NCBI GenBank assembly: GCA_044347745.1
Contig: JBIKUD010000012.1
Span: 1-64,000 of the forward strand
Direction of reading: 5' to 3'
DNA length: 64,000 nucleotides
Origin: JAIBBV01 sp044347745
GTDB lineage: Bacteria; Bdellovibrionota_C; UBA2361; JAFLCA01
Shown here: one piece after another, positions 35,881 through 44,217 of the stretch
Layout: each line of letters opens with the position of its first letter
How positions within the stretch are numbered: the first letter of the stretch is position 1
Made by a program: the position numbers and the translations under genes
The notes under the pieces: generated by a model
The model's database searches: none
Told to the model about the DNA's origin: nothing
What the model saw: the letters and a program-made list of their open reading frames with translations, nothing else

Positions 35881-36009
35881 TCAGCCCGTACTCTTAATAA
35901 GTTTATATAAGTGGGCCCCCACGCAGTCTGCCTTATCCCAAATCTCAGAAAAATCTTTATCTGCCAATCTTAAAATTGCCTGCGATTCGCGAAGGCTGCC
36001 CATAGCCAT
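35881..36009 (-). pseudogene. C-terminal fragment of a four-helix-bundle (S23/PF05635-like) protein, copy 1
   Basis: The minus strand encodes MAMGSLRESQAILRLADKD... ending ADCVGAHLYKLIKSTG before TGA. The frame extends upstream through PKDQRRFYT to a TGA, giving about 53 residues in all. The order DxxRFY, GSLRE, ILxL and a terminal LYKLIK helix resembles, from memory, the last third of four-helix-bundle proteins of the 23S rRNA intervening-sequence family. AGAAGG lies 9 bases before the ATG at 36009, so a 42-residue product is possible. A diverged twin lies on the opposite strand. Confidence 0.55.
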
Positions 36010-36111
36010 AGTGTAAAACCTTCTCTGGTCTTTTGGTGCCACTCACCCGTGACCCGCACCTGACCCAGCCCCTGATTTCCGGAGCCTGATTTCTGGACCC
36101 TGAAAATTGCC

Positions 36112-36234
36112 ATGGGCAGCTTACGCGAGACAGCAGCAATTCTTGAATTGGCAAATGAAGTTCCTGCTGAGCTAAGGGAATTAGCAGACTGTGTGGGCGC
36201 ACATTTATACAAATTAATTAAGTATCAGGGCTGA
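36112..36234 (+). pseudogene. C-terminal fragment of a four-helix-bundle (S23/PF05635-like) protein, copy 2
   Basis: The plus strand from the ATG at 36112 encodes 40 residues, MGSLRETAAILELANEV... ending ADCVGAHLYKLIKYQG. It is 24 of 40 identical to the fragment on the opposite strand, and the two preceding codons (Ile-Ala versus Met-Ala) also correspond. In the shared part at least nine codons differ only synonymously, including six within the fully conserved ADCVGAHLYKLIK, which shows the sequences diverged as protein-coding DNA. No ribosome site is visible and the N-terminal part of the family is missing. Confidence 0.55.
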
Positions 36235-36366
36235 AAGGCCCTTTCTTTCTGGGGCTGGGCTAGGGGCCGGTTCAGGTTCTGAGAAAACAGATGGCTAGAT
36301 CGGGTTCGGAGAACGGGGTAACGGAAAATGTATCGGGGCTAAATTTTCAAGCGCTGGAAACTGGAT

Positions 36367-36392
36367 CAGGTCACAGGAAACGGACTAACTGG
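36367..36392 (+). repeat. 26-bp direct repeat, right copy
   Basis: Begins CAGGTCACAGG and ends CTAACTGG. The surrounding 36.24-36.43 kb stretch is made of loosely repeated words such as GGTTCAGGTTCTG, GGGTTCGGAGAACGG and GGTAACGG and holds no supported gene. Confidence 0.5.
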
Positions 36393-36588
36393 TGTTCAGA
36401 AAACAGGCCAACTAAGAACGGAGTAACTGAAACTAAAGCATTCCCAACAGGAGCGAACAGCAAAACGCAGTTATATCTCTTCTAATATTGCTACCTATCG
36501 TCCGTAAACCCAGTCAAGAAGATTTGCGTAAATCCCGATAATTAAGGGAGAGAGACCCCTACTACTCTCGAAATGGGATGAACGATTC

Positions 36589-37449
36589 ATGGGCGTAATT
36601 ATTGGCTTCATTGGTGTAACTGGAAGTGTGCTCACCGGATATGTGTTGGCAGGCGGTCCCTTGCCCGTTCTCTGGCAGCCAAACGAGGTAATCATCATCG
36701 GTGGTGCGGCTGTATTCGCCACGATCATGGGAAATCCCCCTGCCGTAATCAAAAGTTTGGTCCCTGCCTTTATTGGAACTCTCAAAGGCAGCGGAGTCAG
36801 TAAGGCTATGTATATGGATATTCTGGGCCTTATGGCGAGTATCTTCGATACGATGAGAAAAGAAGGCGTGCTGGGCATCGAAGCTGATCTGGCAGATCCT
36901 CACAAAAGCCCACGTTTTAATAAATATCCCAAAGCCCTCCATGACCATCATTTGATGGAAACCTTTACCGGTGCATTACGATTGTTTGTGGACGGTGTGG
37001 TAAACGCATTCGACCTTGAGCGCTTGCTCGATACAGAAATTGAAACCCATCACGAAGAGGCTCTCATTCCCCCTACCGCTGTTACGAAACTGGCAGACTC
37101 ATTCCCAGCGCTTGGAATTGTGGCTGCGGTGCTCGGAATTATTATTACCATGCAACACTTGGATGGACCTCCTACTGAAATTGGTCACCACGTAGGTGCA
37201 GCTCTAGTAGGTACGATGCTTGGAATTCTTTTCTGTTACGGATACGTGGGGCCAATTGCAGCCCAAATGGAACACATTGTGAGAGACCAAACGGGGCTCT
37301 ACAAGTGCATTAAAGCCGGGCTTGTGTCTTTCGCCGGAGGTGCTCCTCCGCAAGTTGCTCTCGAATTCGCCCGTAAGACAATTCCATCATCAATGCGTCC
37401 AACGTCTGAGGAACTTGAGGAACTCTTGAAGGGTGCGAAGAAGCAGTAG
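36589..37449 (+). CDS. motA: Flagellar motor stator protein MotA
   Basis: A 286-residue inner-membrane protein of normal MotA length with four helices: about 1-22, 32-52 and a pair at about 168-225 separated by LDGPPTEIGHHVG. The cytoplasmic loop between helices 2 and 3 carries the charged torque region (LMASIFDTMRKEGVLGIEAD and SPRFNKYP). The conserved prolines near the channel are present (FPALGIVAAVLGIIITMQ). With MotB it forms the ion channel that drives flagellar rotation. No flagellar structural genes are in the window. Confidence 0.95.
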   Translation: MGVIIGFIGVTGSVLTGYVLAGGPLPVLWQPNEVIIIGGAAVFATIMGNPPAVIKSLVPAFIGTLKGSGVSKAMYMDILGLMASIFDTMRKEGVLGIEADLADPHKSPRFNKYPKALHDHHLMETFTGALRLFVDGVVNAFDLERLLDTEIETHHEEALIPPTAVTKLADSFPALGIVAAVLGIIITMQHLDGPPTEIGHHVGAALVGTMLGILFCYGYVGPIAAQMEHIVRDQTGLYKCIKAGLVSFAGGAPPQVALEFARKTIPSSMRPTSEELEELLKGAKKQ

Positions 37450-37466
37450 GCTTGCACAGGTAACCT

Positions 37467-38780
37467 ATGGCTGACGACAAACCCATCATCATCATCAAGA
37501 AAAAGGGCGGGCATGGCGGCCACCACGGTGGTGCCTGGAAAGTTGCCTACGCTGACTTCGTGACAGCTATGATGGCTTTCTTCATGGTGATGTGGCTTGT
37601 AAATACGGCCGACCAAAGCACCAAGCAAAATATCGCTTCCTACTTTAGAAAACCTGGTCTCTTTCAATCGGGTTCGGGTACACCGTTGCTTATTGGTGAA
37701 GCCGGTATTTTGCAGGACGCATTTGTGCCCCCCCATAAGGCCGACACTACCAAACAAGGTGGAAAGGACCAAGATCAGGCCTTGCCACAAAACACTGGCA
37801 CCGATGAAGCAAAAGATCAAAAGCGCAAAGTAACTATTAAGGGTGAGTCTGGAAAAGCTGGAGGCCAAGAGGATGCCAAAGGCAAACAAGGGCTTGCCAA
37901 AGATAATACCAGTGAAACAGGCAAACTGATCGAAGAAAAACCCCAAGGAACGCCGCAAAACTCCGAAGCACTTTCAGAGGAAGAAATGCTTGCAAAGTTA
38001 GCTGAGTCGATAAAGGAACAAATTGCTGCATCAAAAGAACTAAGCGACATGTTGGGTATTGTTGATGTCAAAGTCGACGCAGATGGATTGAATGTAGAGA
38101 TAATGGATACAGAAAAAACATCTATGTTTGCGTCTGGAAGTGCTCGAGTTTTGCCTGAGGCCCGCGCTGCATTTGTGAAGTTAGCTGAGATTCTTAAAAA
38201 AGTTCCGAATAGTATCGATCTTGTGGGACATACCGATGGCAAACCATTTGCCAGTCGACCAGGGGGTTACAGCAACTGGGAACTTTCATCTGATCGCGCG
38301 CAGGCTGCACGCCGCATCCTCGAGCAAGAAGGCATTGAATCTGCACGCTTCACGAGTGTTATTGGCCGGGCTGATAAAGACCTTAAACTTTCGGGCGATC
38401 CGCTTGCGGCGGCAAATAGACGTATCACCCTAAAAATGCGCTTCAAATTTAATAAAAATATCAATTTGGCCAAAAATCCAAAGGCGCTAGACAATCCGGA
38501 AGAAATTTTGGCATCCGAAGCGAAAGCAACCCAGCCAGGGGTGATTAGCCAGACGCCGGCCCAAACTCAAGCTACTGAGGAAAAAGTACACTCGCTTACA
38601 CCGAAGCAACTTACGAATGAGTCGTATAAACCTAAAAAAGCGGTCAGTGCAAAAGAAAAGAATGATCGTATTCAATTACCCGATGCGAACTCTGGGAACG
38701 AGACCCCGCGGCCTCCTGGTGGAGATATATTTAGAGACAATCCAGTTATTGGCCCAAAAGATTTGTTCGCAAACTTTTGA
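37467..38780 (+). CDS. motB: Flagellar motor stator protein MotB
   Basis: A 437-residue protein. N-terminal KKKGGHGGHHGGAWKVAYAD leads into the single membrane helix, with the ion-carrying Asp in YADFVTAMMAFFMVMWL. The plug/linker (about 75-190) is Lys, Gln and Glu rich. The OmpA-like peptidoglycan-binding domain (about 200-320) includes LVGHTDGKPF and SSDRAQAARRILEQEGIESAR and ends ANRRITLKMRF. A further 110-residue hydrophilic tail is longer than in most MotB. It is 17 bases after motA and certainly co-transcribed. Confidence 0.95.
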   Translation: MADDKPIIIIKKKGGHGGHHGGAWKVAYADFVTAMMAFFMVMWLVNTADQSTKQNIASYFRKPGLFQSGSGTPLLIGEAGILQDAFVPPHKADTTKQGGKDQDQALPQNTGTDEAKDQKRKVTIKGESGKAGGQEDAKGKQGLAKDNTSETGKLIEEKPQGTPQNSEALSEEEMLAKLAESIKEQIAASKELSDMLGIVDVKVDADGLNVEIMDTEKTSMFASGSARVLPEARAAFVKLAEILKKVPNSIDLVGHTDGKPFASRPGGYSNWELSSDRAQAARRILEQEGIESARFTSVIGRADKDLKLSGDPLAAANRRITLKMRFKFNKNINLAKNPKALDNPEEILASEAKATQPGVISQTPAQTQATEEKVHSLTPKQLTNESYKPKKAVSAKEKNDRIQLPDANSGNETPRPPGGDIFRDNPVIGPKDLFANF

Positions 38781-38899
38781 GCGGATGCTTAAACACTTCG
38801 CCTCAGTCAGTACGAAGCACTAAACTGGACAATCCCTGCGAAAAATGACGTACTGTTCCCTAAGGGTCAGCATCTGCTTTGCAAGGAGTGTATCACCTT

Positions 38900-39346
38900 A
38901 TGAATTCTCTATTTCGTACCTCGACCTTGATGATTGGGCTAGGAATAGTTGCTGGAGCCTTTGGAGCGCACGGCCTTAAAGGTCACTTAGATGCGTATTC
39001 GATATCAATCTGGGATAAAGCCGTCTTATATCATCTATTAAATGCACTTGGACTCTTGGCTCTCAGCGCCATTCTGGCTTCAAACTCTTGCCGTTCATCA
39101 AAGGAGCCTCAGACTGCAAGTAGCGCAGAATGCACAGCCAAAATTTCATTCGACAATCGCCTATACAGGGCTGCATGCGTAATTTTGCTTGGCACCCTTA
39201 TCTTCTCTGGCAGTCTCTACATTTTAGCGCTCACTGGCCTACGTTGGCTTGGAGCCGTTACCCCGTTTGGGGGTAGTCTTATGATTTTGGGTTGGTTTTA
39301 CCTATCGCTTAGTAAGCTGCCCTACCAGAACAATCTCAAACGGTAA
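38900..39346 (+). CDS. DUF423 family small membrane protein
   Basis: A 148-residue protein with four predicted helices. The first, LMIGLGIVAGAFGAHGL, carries the AFGAHGL signature of DUF423 (YgdD family), followed by WDKAVLYHLLNALGLL. AAGGAG at 38884-38889 sets the start at the ATG at 38900 rather than an upstream TTG. An insert after helix 2 (about 64-90) is polar with several Cys and Ser. The function of this family is unknown; members sit in the inner membrane. A repeat-rich stretch follows. Confidence 0.85.
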   Translation: MNSLFRTSTLMIGLGIVAGAFGAHGLKGHLDAYSISIWDKAVLYHLLNALGLLALSAILASNSCRSSKEPQTASSAECTAKISFDNRLYRAACVILLGTLIFSGSLYILALTGLRWLGAVTPFGGSLMILGWFYLSLSKLPYQNNLKR

Positions 39347-39421
39347 AAAAGCGTCAACGCTTCGAATTTGCAACTGAGGAATTGGTTGAATTTTGTGAGC
39401 CCTTCTGTGGGCCGACTGCTT

Positions 39422-39634
39422 GTCCGCCGTAGCCCTGTGCGAAGGCGGAAGTGGTACAAAATGTACCTCGCAGGGAGCCTCCAAGCATCGGAACAAAGTA
39501 TGAACGCAACGAAAAATGCGTACAGAATTGCAAGGAATTGGGCTCGGAATGCCAACTTTTTAACGAGAGAATTAAGCCCATTTTGAGCCCAATCTCCTGC
39601 AATTCTTGGCATTTTTAGGTTTTTCACGGCGAAC
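39422..39634 (-). repeat. MITE-like repeat, copy B
   Basis: In reverse orientation this copy starts GTTCGCCG (complement of 39627-39634) and ends CGGCGGAC (complement of 39422-39429), one mismatch from a perfect 8-bp inverted repeat. It shares GCCCAATTCCTTGCAATT, GCGTTCATACTTTGTTCCGA and GGCTCCCTGCGAGGT with copy A at 3.5 kb, allowing single substitutions. Its outer end is 7 bases from the 3' end of tRNA-Val. Confidence 0.65.
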
Positions 39635-39641
39635 GAGGAAA

Positions 39642-39717
39642 TGGTGGGCGCTACTGGGCTCGAACCAGTGACCCTCAGCTTGTAAGGCTGATGCTCTACC
39701 AACTGAGCTAAACGCCC
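39642..39717 (-). tRNA. tRNA-Val (anticodon UAC)
   Basis: On the minus strand a 76-base cloverleaf starts GGGCGTTTAGCTCAGTTGGT. The acceptor stem pairs GGGCGTT with AGCGCCC. The anticodon stem TCAGC/GCTGA encloses CTTACAA, giving anticodon UAC for valine. The T arm reads ACTGG-TTCGAGC-CCAGT, and the 3' CCA is encoded. It lies between two copies of the MITE-like repeat. Confidence 0.95.
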
Positions 39718-39795
39718 CCACCTTTTCGAGGCTGAGAGAGTAGTATGGTATGGGTTCTGAAGTCAATTGCCAGGGAAGTCGCTATTGGTGAAAAA

Positions 39796-39951
39796 GTTCG
39801 CCGGGAAAAAGCGATTTTGAGCTCAATTCTAGGCAATTCTTCAAGCGCTTTAAATATTTCCACCCCAGCCGCGCGATGCGCGGCTCCCCTGAAAGGGGAG
39901 TGCGTTCATACTTCGTTCCGAGGCTCGTCTGAACGCATTTTGCCGACGAAC
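39796..39951 (+). repeat. MITE-like repeat, copy C (shorter)
   Basis: Starts GTTCGCCG at 39796 and ends CGACGAAC at 39944-39951, one mismatch from the terminal inverted repeat of copy A. It keeps GAGCTCAATTCTAGGCAATT, AAGCGCTTT and an inner palindrome TGCGTTCA...TGAACGCA. It is about 80 bp shorter than copy A in the centre. Confidence 0.65.
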
Positions 39952-40046
39952 AGAAACATGAAAAAGCTGAGTTCGCCTAAAGGATTTGGCAAAACTGACT
40001 TGTTCACGGTGCACGAAAAATAGTGGCCCAAGAGGGCCCAAAACAC

Positions 40047-40091
40047 TGAACCCAAACCACCCTGAGGAAATAAACAGGGGGTTTGGGTTCA
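40047..40091 (-). terminator. Stem-loop downstream of lon
   Basis: TGAACCCAAACC (40047-40058) pairs with GGTTTGGGTTCA (40080-40091), and the stem extends inward through CCTG/CAGG. It lies about 50 bases after the lon stop, with a short T-run (GTTTT) on the minus-strand exit side. Confidence 0.75.
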
Positions 40092-40139
40092 AACGATAGA
40101 CTAATTCAAGTGAGGCTTCGGTGCTCGCCAATAAGCAAA

Positions 40140-42602
40140 CTAATGGGTGACTACTCCTGAGTTCCCCTGTTTATCTTTACCAGCACCCGCTGCGTCCTCA
40201 TCATCCCCGTGTTTTACATCGGAGAATAAGGCCTCGTCACGCTGTGCTTTACGGTCAAGCATGCGATCGAATTCTTTAGCGGTGTCACACACAAGGGCCT
40301 CAAACAGCACTTCGTCCACATGCGAGACAGGCACAAGCTCAAGTTCAGCGCGCACTGCGGGTGGAATTTCTTCGATATCGTTTTCGTTCTCCTTTGGAAG
40401 AAGAATTTTACGAATTCCACCACGGTGAGCTGCCAAAGCCTTCTCTTTGAGCCCGCCAATCGGCAAGACATTACCTCTTAAGGTAATTTCACCGGTCATC
40501 GCCACATTCTTATCAACTGCAATTCCGGTAAGCGCCGAAACGAGAGAGGTAGCCATGGTGATACCAGCCGATGGACCGTCCTTTGGAATTGCGCCCTCAG
40601 GACAATGCACGTGAATATCAACATGATCATAGAACTGCTTTGGAAGACCCAGCATTTCAGCTCGCGAGCGTACGTAACTCAGTGCTGCTCGAGCCGACTC
40701 TTGCATCACATCGCCAAGTTTACCGGTGATTTGCAGACGACCTTTGCCGGGAAGCACTGTTGTTTCGATTAACAAAAGCTCTCCGCCCTTTTCGGTCCAG
40801 GCCAAACCAGTGGTAGTACCCACTTGGTGATCCTCTTCCTGTTTGCCATAGCGGAACTTTGGTTGCCCAAGGTACTTCACTACAGAATCAGCGGTGATTC
40901 GTACCGAGTGGTCCTTACCTTTCTCCACCACTTCAATTGCTGCCTTACGACAGAGGGTTGAAATGTTACGTTCAAGGTTACGCACGCCCGATTCCCGAGT
41001 GTGGCGTCGAATCACTTCGATGTATGCGCCATCATCGATTTCTAAGTTCTGCGGCTCTAACCCGTTCTCCCTAAGCTGCTTATCGAAGAGGTATTTCTTC
41101 GAAATCGCCAGCTTCTCGAGCTCGGTATAACCGGAGAGGCGGATAATCTCCATACGATCCATAAGCGGCTGTGGAATGGTATGAAGCGTATTTGCCGTGC
41201 AAATAAACATGACCTTCGATAAATCGTAGTCACAATCAAGGTAATGATCATTAAACGATGTATTCTGTTCAGGATCCAAAACCTCAAGCAGCGCTGAAGA
41301 TGGATCTCCCCTGAAATCGGTCGACATCTTATCTATTTCATCCAACAAGAAGACAGGATTACTCTTCCCTGACTTTTTAAGGGACTGAATTATTTTACCT
41401 GGCAATGCGCCGATGTAGGTTCGACGGTGTCCGCGGATTTCTGCCTCGTCACGCACGCCGCCAAGCGCAATTCGAACAAACTGCCGTCCCGTCGATTTAG
41501 CAATCGACTTTCCGAGCGAAGTTTTACCCACACCAGGTGCGCCAACCAAACAAAGAATTGGTCCTTTCATCTTTCCGACAAGCTTTTGTACGGCAAGATA
41601 CTCAAGGATGCGCTCTTTTACCTTTTCAAGGCCATAGTGATCGTCATCGAGCACAGCCCGAGCGTTCTCTATATCAATTTCATCCTTAGAAACTTCATTC
41701 CATGGCAAGGCCAGCATCCAGTCGACATAGTTACGAACGACGGTGGCTTCAGCCGACATTGGCGACATCATCTTTAGCTTGCGAATTTCCTTGTCAGTCT
41801 TATCGCGAGCCTCATCCGGCATGTCTTTCGCCTTAAGCTTGTCTTCGAGCTCTTGCACCTCATTTCTAAAGTCATCCTTCTCGCCGAGCTCTTTCTGAAT
41901 CGCTCTCATTTGCTCATTCAGATAATACTCTTTCTGAGTTTTCTCCATCTGCTTCTTGACGCGATTACGGATGCGCTTCTCAACTTGCAGAATCTCAATC
42001 TCGGACTTCATGTGCCCAAGGATTTTTTCAAGTCGCGCTTGAGGATCTATGGTCTCAAGAATATCCTGCTTGTCTTCTAGCTTGATATTGAGTTGCACCA
42101 CGATAGCATCTGCCAGCCTTGATGGATCCTCGATCGCATTCACTTGCATGATCATTTCTGGGTTCACTTTTTTACCCAGCTTGACGTAACTTTCAAAGGT
42201 CACATTAACCGAGCGCATCAAGGCTTTGAGTTCGGTCGACACCTCTGTCGGCGTGATAATTTCCTCAACGTCAACGAGCATAAACTCGTCTTCTTGCGCG
42301 TAGCGCTTAATTCTAGCGCGCCCCTTACCTTCAACCAGCACCTTAATGGGGCCGTCAGTAAGACGGATGAGCTGCACCACCTCGCCCAAGGTTCCGATGG
42401 TGTAAATATCTTTTTGCCCAGGGTTACTGGTGCGTGCGTCCTTTTGAGCTGCAAGCATGATGTACTTGCCCTCTTTTTGGGACTCCTCAATCGCACGAAC
42501 GCTTTTTTCGCGCCCGACGAAAAGTGGTACTACCTGCTGAGGGAATACCACCAATTCACGCAATGCTAATAATGGAACAGGGTTTGATAAAGTTGCTTTC
42601 AT
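40140..42602 (-). CDS. lon: ATP-dependent protease La (Lon)
   Basis: An 820-residue LonA protease of usual length. The N-terminal substrate domain starts VPLLALRELVVFPQQVVPLFVGREKS (read in two). Walker A is GAPGVGKTSLGKS and Walker B is PVFLLDEIDKM. The catalytic Ser lies in PKDGPSAGITMATSL and the Lys in GGLKEKALAAHRGG. The C-terminal 25 residues are acidic/Gly-rich. It degrades misfolded and regulatory proteins in the cytoplasm. It ends the tig-clpP-clpX-lon block but has 326 bases before it, so it probably has its own promoter; TAATTATA about 55 bases upstream of the start could be a -10 box. Confidence 0.97.
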   Translation of the reverse strand: MKATLSNPVPLLALRELVVFPQQVVPLFVGREKSVRAIEESQKEGKYIMLAAQKDARTSNPGQKDIYTIGTLGEVVQLIRLTDGPIKVLVEGKGRARIKRYAQEDEFMLVDVEEIITPTEVSTELKALMRSVNVTFESYVKLGKKVNPEMIMQVNAIEDPSRLADAIVVQLNIKLEDKQDILETIDPQARLEKILGHMKSEIEILQVEKRIRNRVKKQMEKTQKEYYLNEQMRAIQKELGEKDDFRNEVQELEDKLKAKDMPDEARDKTDKEIRKLKMMSPMSAEATVVRNYVDWMLALPWNEVSKDEIDIENARAVLDDDHYGLEKVKERILEYLAVQKLVGKMKGPILCLVGAPGVGKTSLGKSIAKSTGRQFVRIALGGVRDEAEIRGHRRTYIGALPGKIIQSLKKSGKSNPVFLLDEIDKMSTDFRGDPSSALLEVLDPEQNTSFNDHYLDCDYDLSKVMFICTANTLHTIPQPLMDRMEIIRLSGYTELEKLAISKKYLFDKQLRENGLEPQNLEIDDGAYIEVIRRHTRESGVRNLERNISTLCRKAAIEVVEKGKDHSVRITADSVVKYLGQPKFRYGKQEEDHQVGTTTGLAWTEKGGELLLIETTVLPGKGRLQITGKLGDVMQESARAALSYVRSRAEMLGLPKQFYDHVDIHVHCPEGAIPKDGPSAGITMATSLVSALTGIAVDKNVAMTGEITLRGNVLPIGGLKEKALAAHRGGIRKILLPKENENDIEEIPPAVRAELELVPVSHVDEVLFEALVCDTAKEFDRMLDRKAQRDEALFSDVKHGDDEDAAGAGKDKQGNSGVVTH

Positions 42603-42928
42603 ACATCCCTAAGAAAAAACCCCCAAACGGCCTACGAATCACACTACTTGGGTATAATTACGATGCTAGAGGAGCGGAAATGAAACCACAATATCAAAAG
42701 ACTTTCTGAGTGCAGGAATCCTTGCGGGTTAGCCTGTGGATAAGTGGGGCAACTTTGCGGTCAAGCGTCGCGAGTCTCTGACCCGGCCTTTCCGTCGTCC
42801 GATCCTGAACCAGTTATACCAGTCTCCAGAACCTTATCCGGCCCCAGATTTACGGCACCGACCTGGAATCGGTCTTGTCGTCTGTCCCAGCCTGCCGGTA
42901 GCCCCAGCCCTTCAAGGCCGTTTAAGCC
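42603..42928. other. clpX-lon intergenic region with unusual word repeats
   Basis: No gene is supported. The part 42770-42928 is GC-rich, and on the minus strand it reads with words such as GGTTCTGGAGACTGG, AACTGGTTCAGG and GGGTCAGAGAC. These resemble the degenerate repeats at 36.24-36.43 kb. The lon promoter should lie in 42603-42700. Confidence 0.4.
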
Positions 42929-44194
42929 CTACGCAGATTCGGCCTGGCTCTGGTACACCACCAAAGGCTTCTCCCCCTTGGCGATAGTATCTTCTGAAAC
43001 GATAACTTCTTTAATGTCGGGCTCCGATGGAACCTCAAACATTACATCAAGCATTATCTTTTCAAGGATTGCACGGAGTCCACGGGCACCGCATTTGCGC
43101 TCAAGCGCCTTACGGGCTACGGCACGCACAGCCCCATCGGCAAATCGAAGCTGCACATTCTCAAGCTCAAAAAGCTTTTTATACTGCTTCGTTAGAGCAT
43201 TCTTAGGCTCTACAAGGATCTTAACCAAAGACTCCTCGTCTAGCTCTTCTAAGCAAGCAACGAGCGGGAGGCGCCCCACAAACTCAGGGATAAGCCCAAA
43301 CTTAAGCAAATCTTCAGGTTCAAGCTTTGGCAGCACGCTACCTTTCATATCTGAAACCTCAACCTTATTTGGATCGGAGGTTCGCGCACCAAAACCAAGC
43401 TTTTTCTCTCCCACTCGGCGGCGCACTACGTCCTCTAATCCGACGAATGCTCCACCACAAATAAAGAGAATATTAGTGGTATCCACCTGCAAGAACTCTT
43501 GCTGTGGATGTTTACGCCCACCTTTAGGCGGCACACTGCACGTCGTGCCCTCAAGCATTTTGAGCAACGCTTGCTGCACGCCTTCCCCCGATACATCTCG
43601 GGTGATCGATGGATTTTCTGATTTTCGGGAAATCTTGTCGATTTCGTCGATGTACACTATTCCGCGCTGACATTTCTCAACGTCATAGTCCGAGGCTTGC
43701 AACAAATTGAGGATAATATTCTCAACGTCCTCTCCCACGTAACCGGCTTCAGTCAGCGTAGTAGCATCCGCGATAGTGAAAGGAACTTGCAGAATGCGCG
43801 CGAGTGTTTGCGCAAGGAGTGTTTTACCCGTGCCAGTGGGGCCAATAAGTAAGATGTTGGATTTCGAAATCTCCACGTCCCCCGCTGTGCCTTTGGTTTC
43901 AATACGCTTGTAATGGTTATGCACAGCCACTGAAAGGACTCGTTTGGCGTAATCCTGTCCTATGACGTACTGATCAAGAAAAGCTTTGATTTCTTTTGGC
44001 CTTGGGATTTTAGACTGCGTGCTTAAGGTGGTGTCCTGCTCGACTTCTTCGGCGATAATGTCATTGCAAAGATCAATGCACTCGTCGCAAATGTAGACCG
44101 AAGGTCCAGCGATAAGCTTACGCACCTCCTCCTGCGATCGATTACAAAAGGAACAAACTAACGTGTGACGACCTTTATCTCCGCTTCTGCTCAA
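42929..44194 (-). CDS. clpX: ATP-dependent Clp protease ATP-binding subunit ClpX
   Basis: A 421-residue AAA+ unfoldase. The N-terminal zinc finger has four cysteines (CSFCNRSQ and ICDECIDLCND). Walker A is GPTGTGKTLLAQTLA, Walker B is IVYIDEIDKI, and the pore loop GYVGEDVE and ClpP-contact region are present. RGLRAILEKIMLDVMFEVPS marks the C-terminal domain. It unfolds tagged proteins and feeds ClpP. It follows clpP by 23 bases, so the two form one operon. Confidence 0.97.
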   Translation of the reverse strand: MSRSGDKGRHTLVCSFCNRSQEEVRKLIAGPSVYICDECIDLCNDIIAEEVEQDTTLSTQSKIPRPKEIKAFLDQYVIGQDYAKRVLSVAVHNHYKRIETKGTAGDVEISKSNILLIGPTGTGKTLLAQTLARILQVPFTIADATTLTEAGYVGEDVENIILNLLQASDYDVEKCQRGIVYIDEIDKISRKSENPSITRDVSGEGVQQALLKMLEGTTCSVPPKGGRKHPQQEFLQVDTTNILFICGGAFVGLEDVVRRRVGEKKLGFGARTSDPNKVEVSDMKGSVLPKLEPEDLLKFGLIPEFVGRLPLVACLEELDEESLVKILVEPKNALTKQYKKLFELENVQLRFADGAVRAVARKALERKCGARGLRAILEKIMLDVMFEVPSEPDIKEVIVSEDTIAKGEKPLVVYQSQAESA

Positions 44195-44217
44195 GGGGTA
44201 TCCTCCTCAGAAAAACC

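Noticed and set aside
35881..36234. Diversity-generating retroelement accessory gene (avd) as an explanation for the four-helix-bundle fragments
   Set aside because: No reverse transcriptase, template/variable repeat pair or full-length bundle gene is present.
36291..36485. Plus-strand frame of about 64 codons in the repeat-rich stretch before motA
   Set aside because: Its translation is a product of the short GGTAACGG/GGTTCGG word repeats, with no ribosome site or family likeness.
42679..42708. Nine-codon frame MKPQYQKTF with a GAGGAG site upstream of lon
   Set aside because: Too short to separate from chance and nothing around it suggests a leader peptide.
42736..43670. Long plus-strand frames overlapping the 3' half of clpX
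   Set aside because: They mirror the clpX coding strand; composition is Ser/Pro/Thr-rich and the opposite gene is unmistakable.
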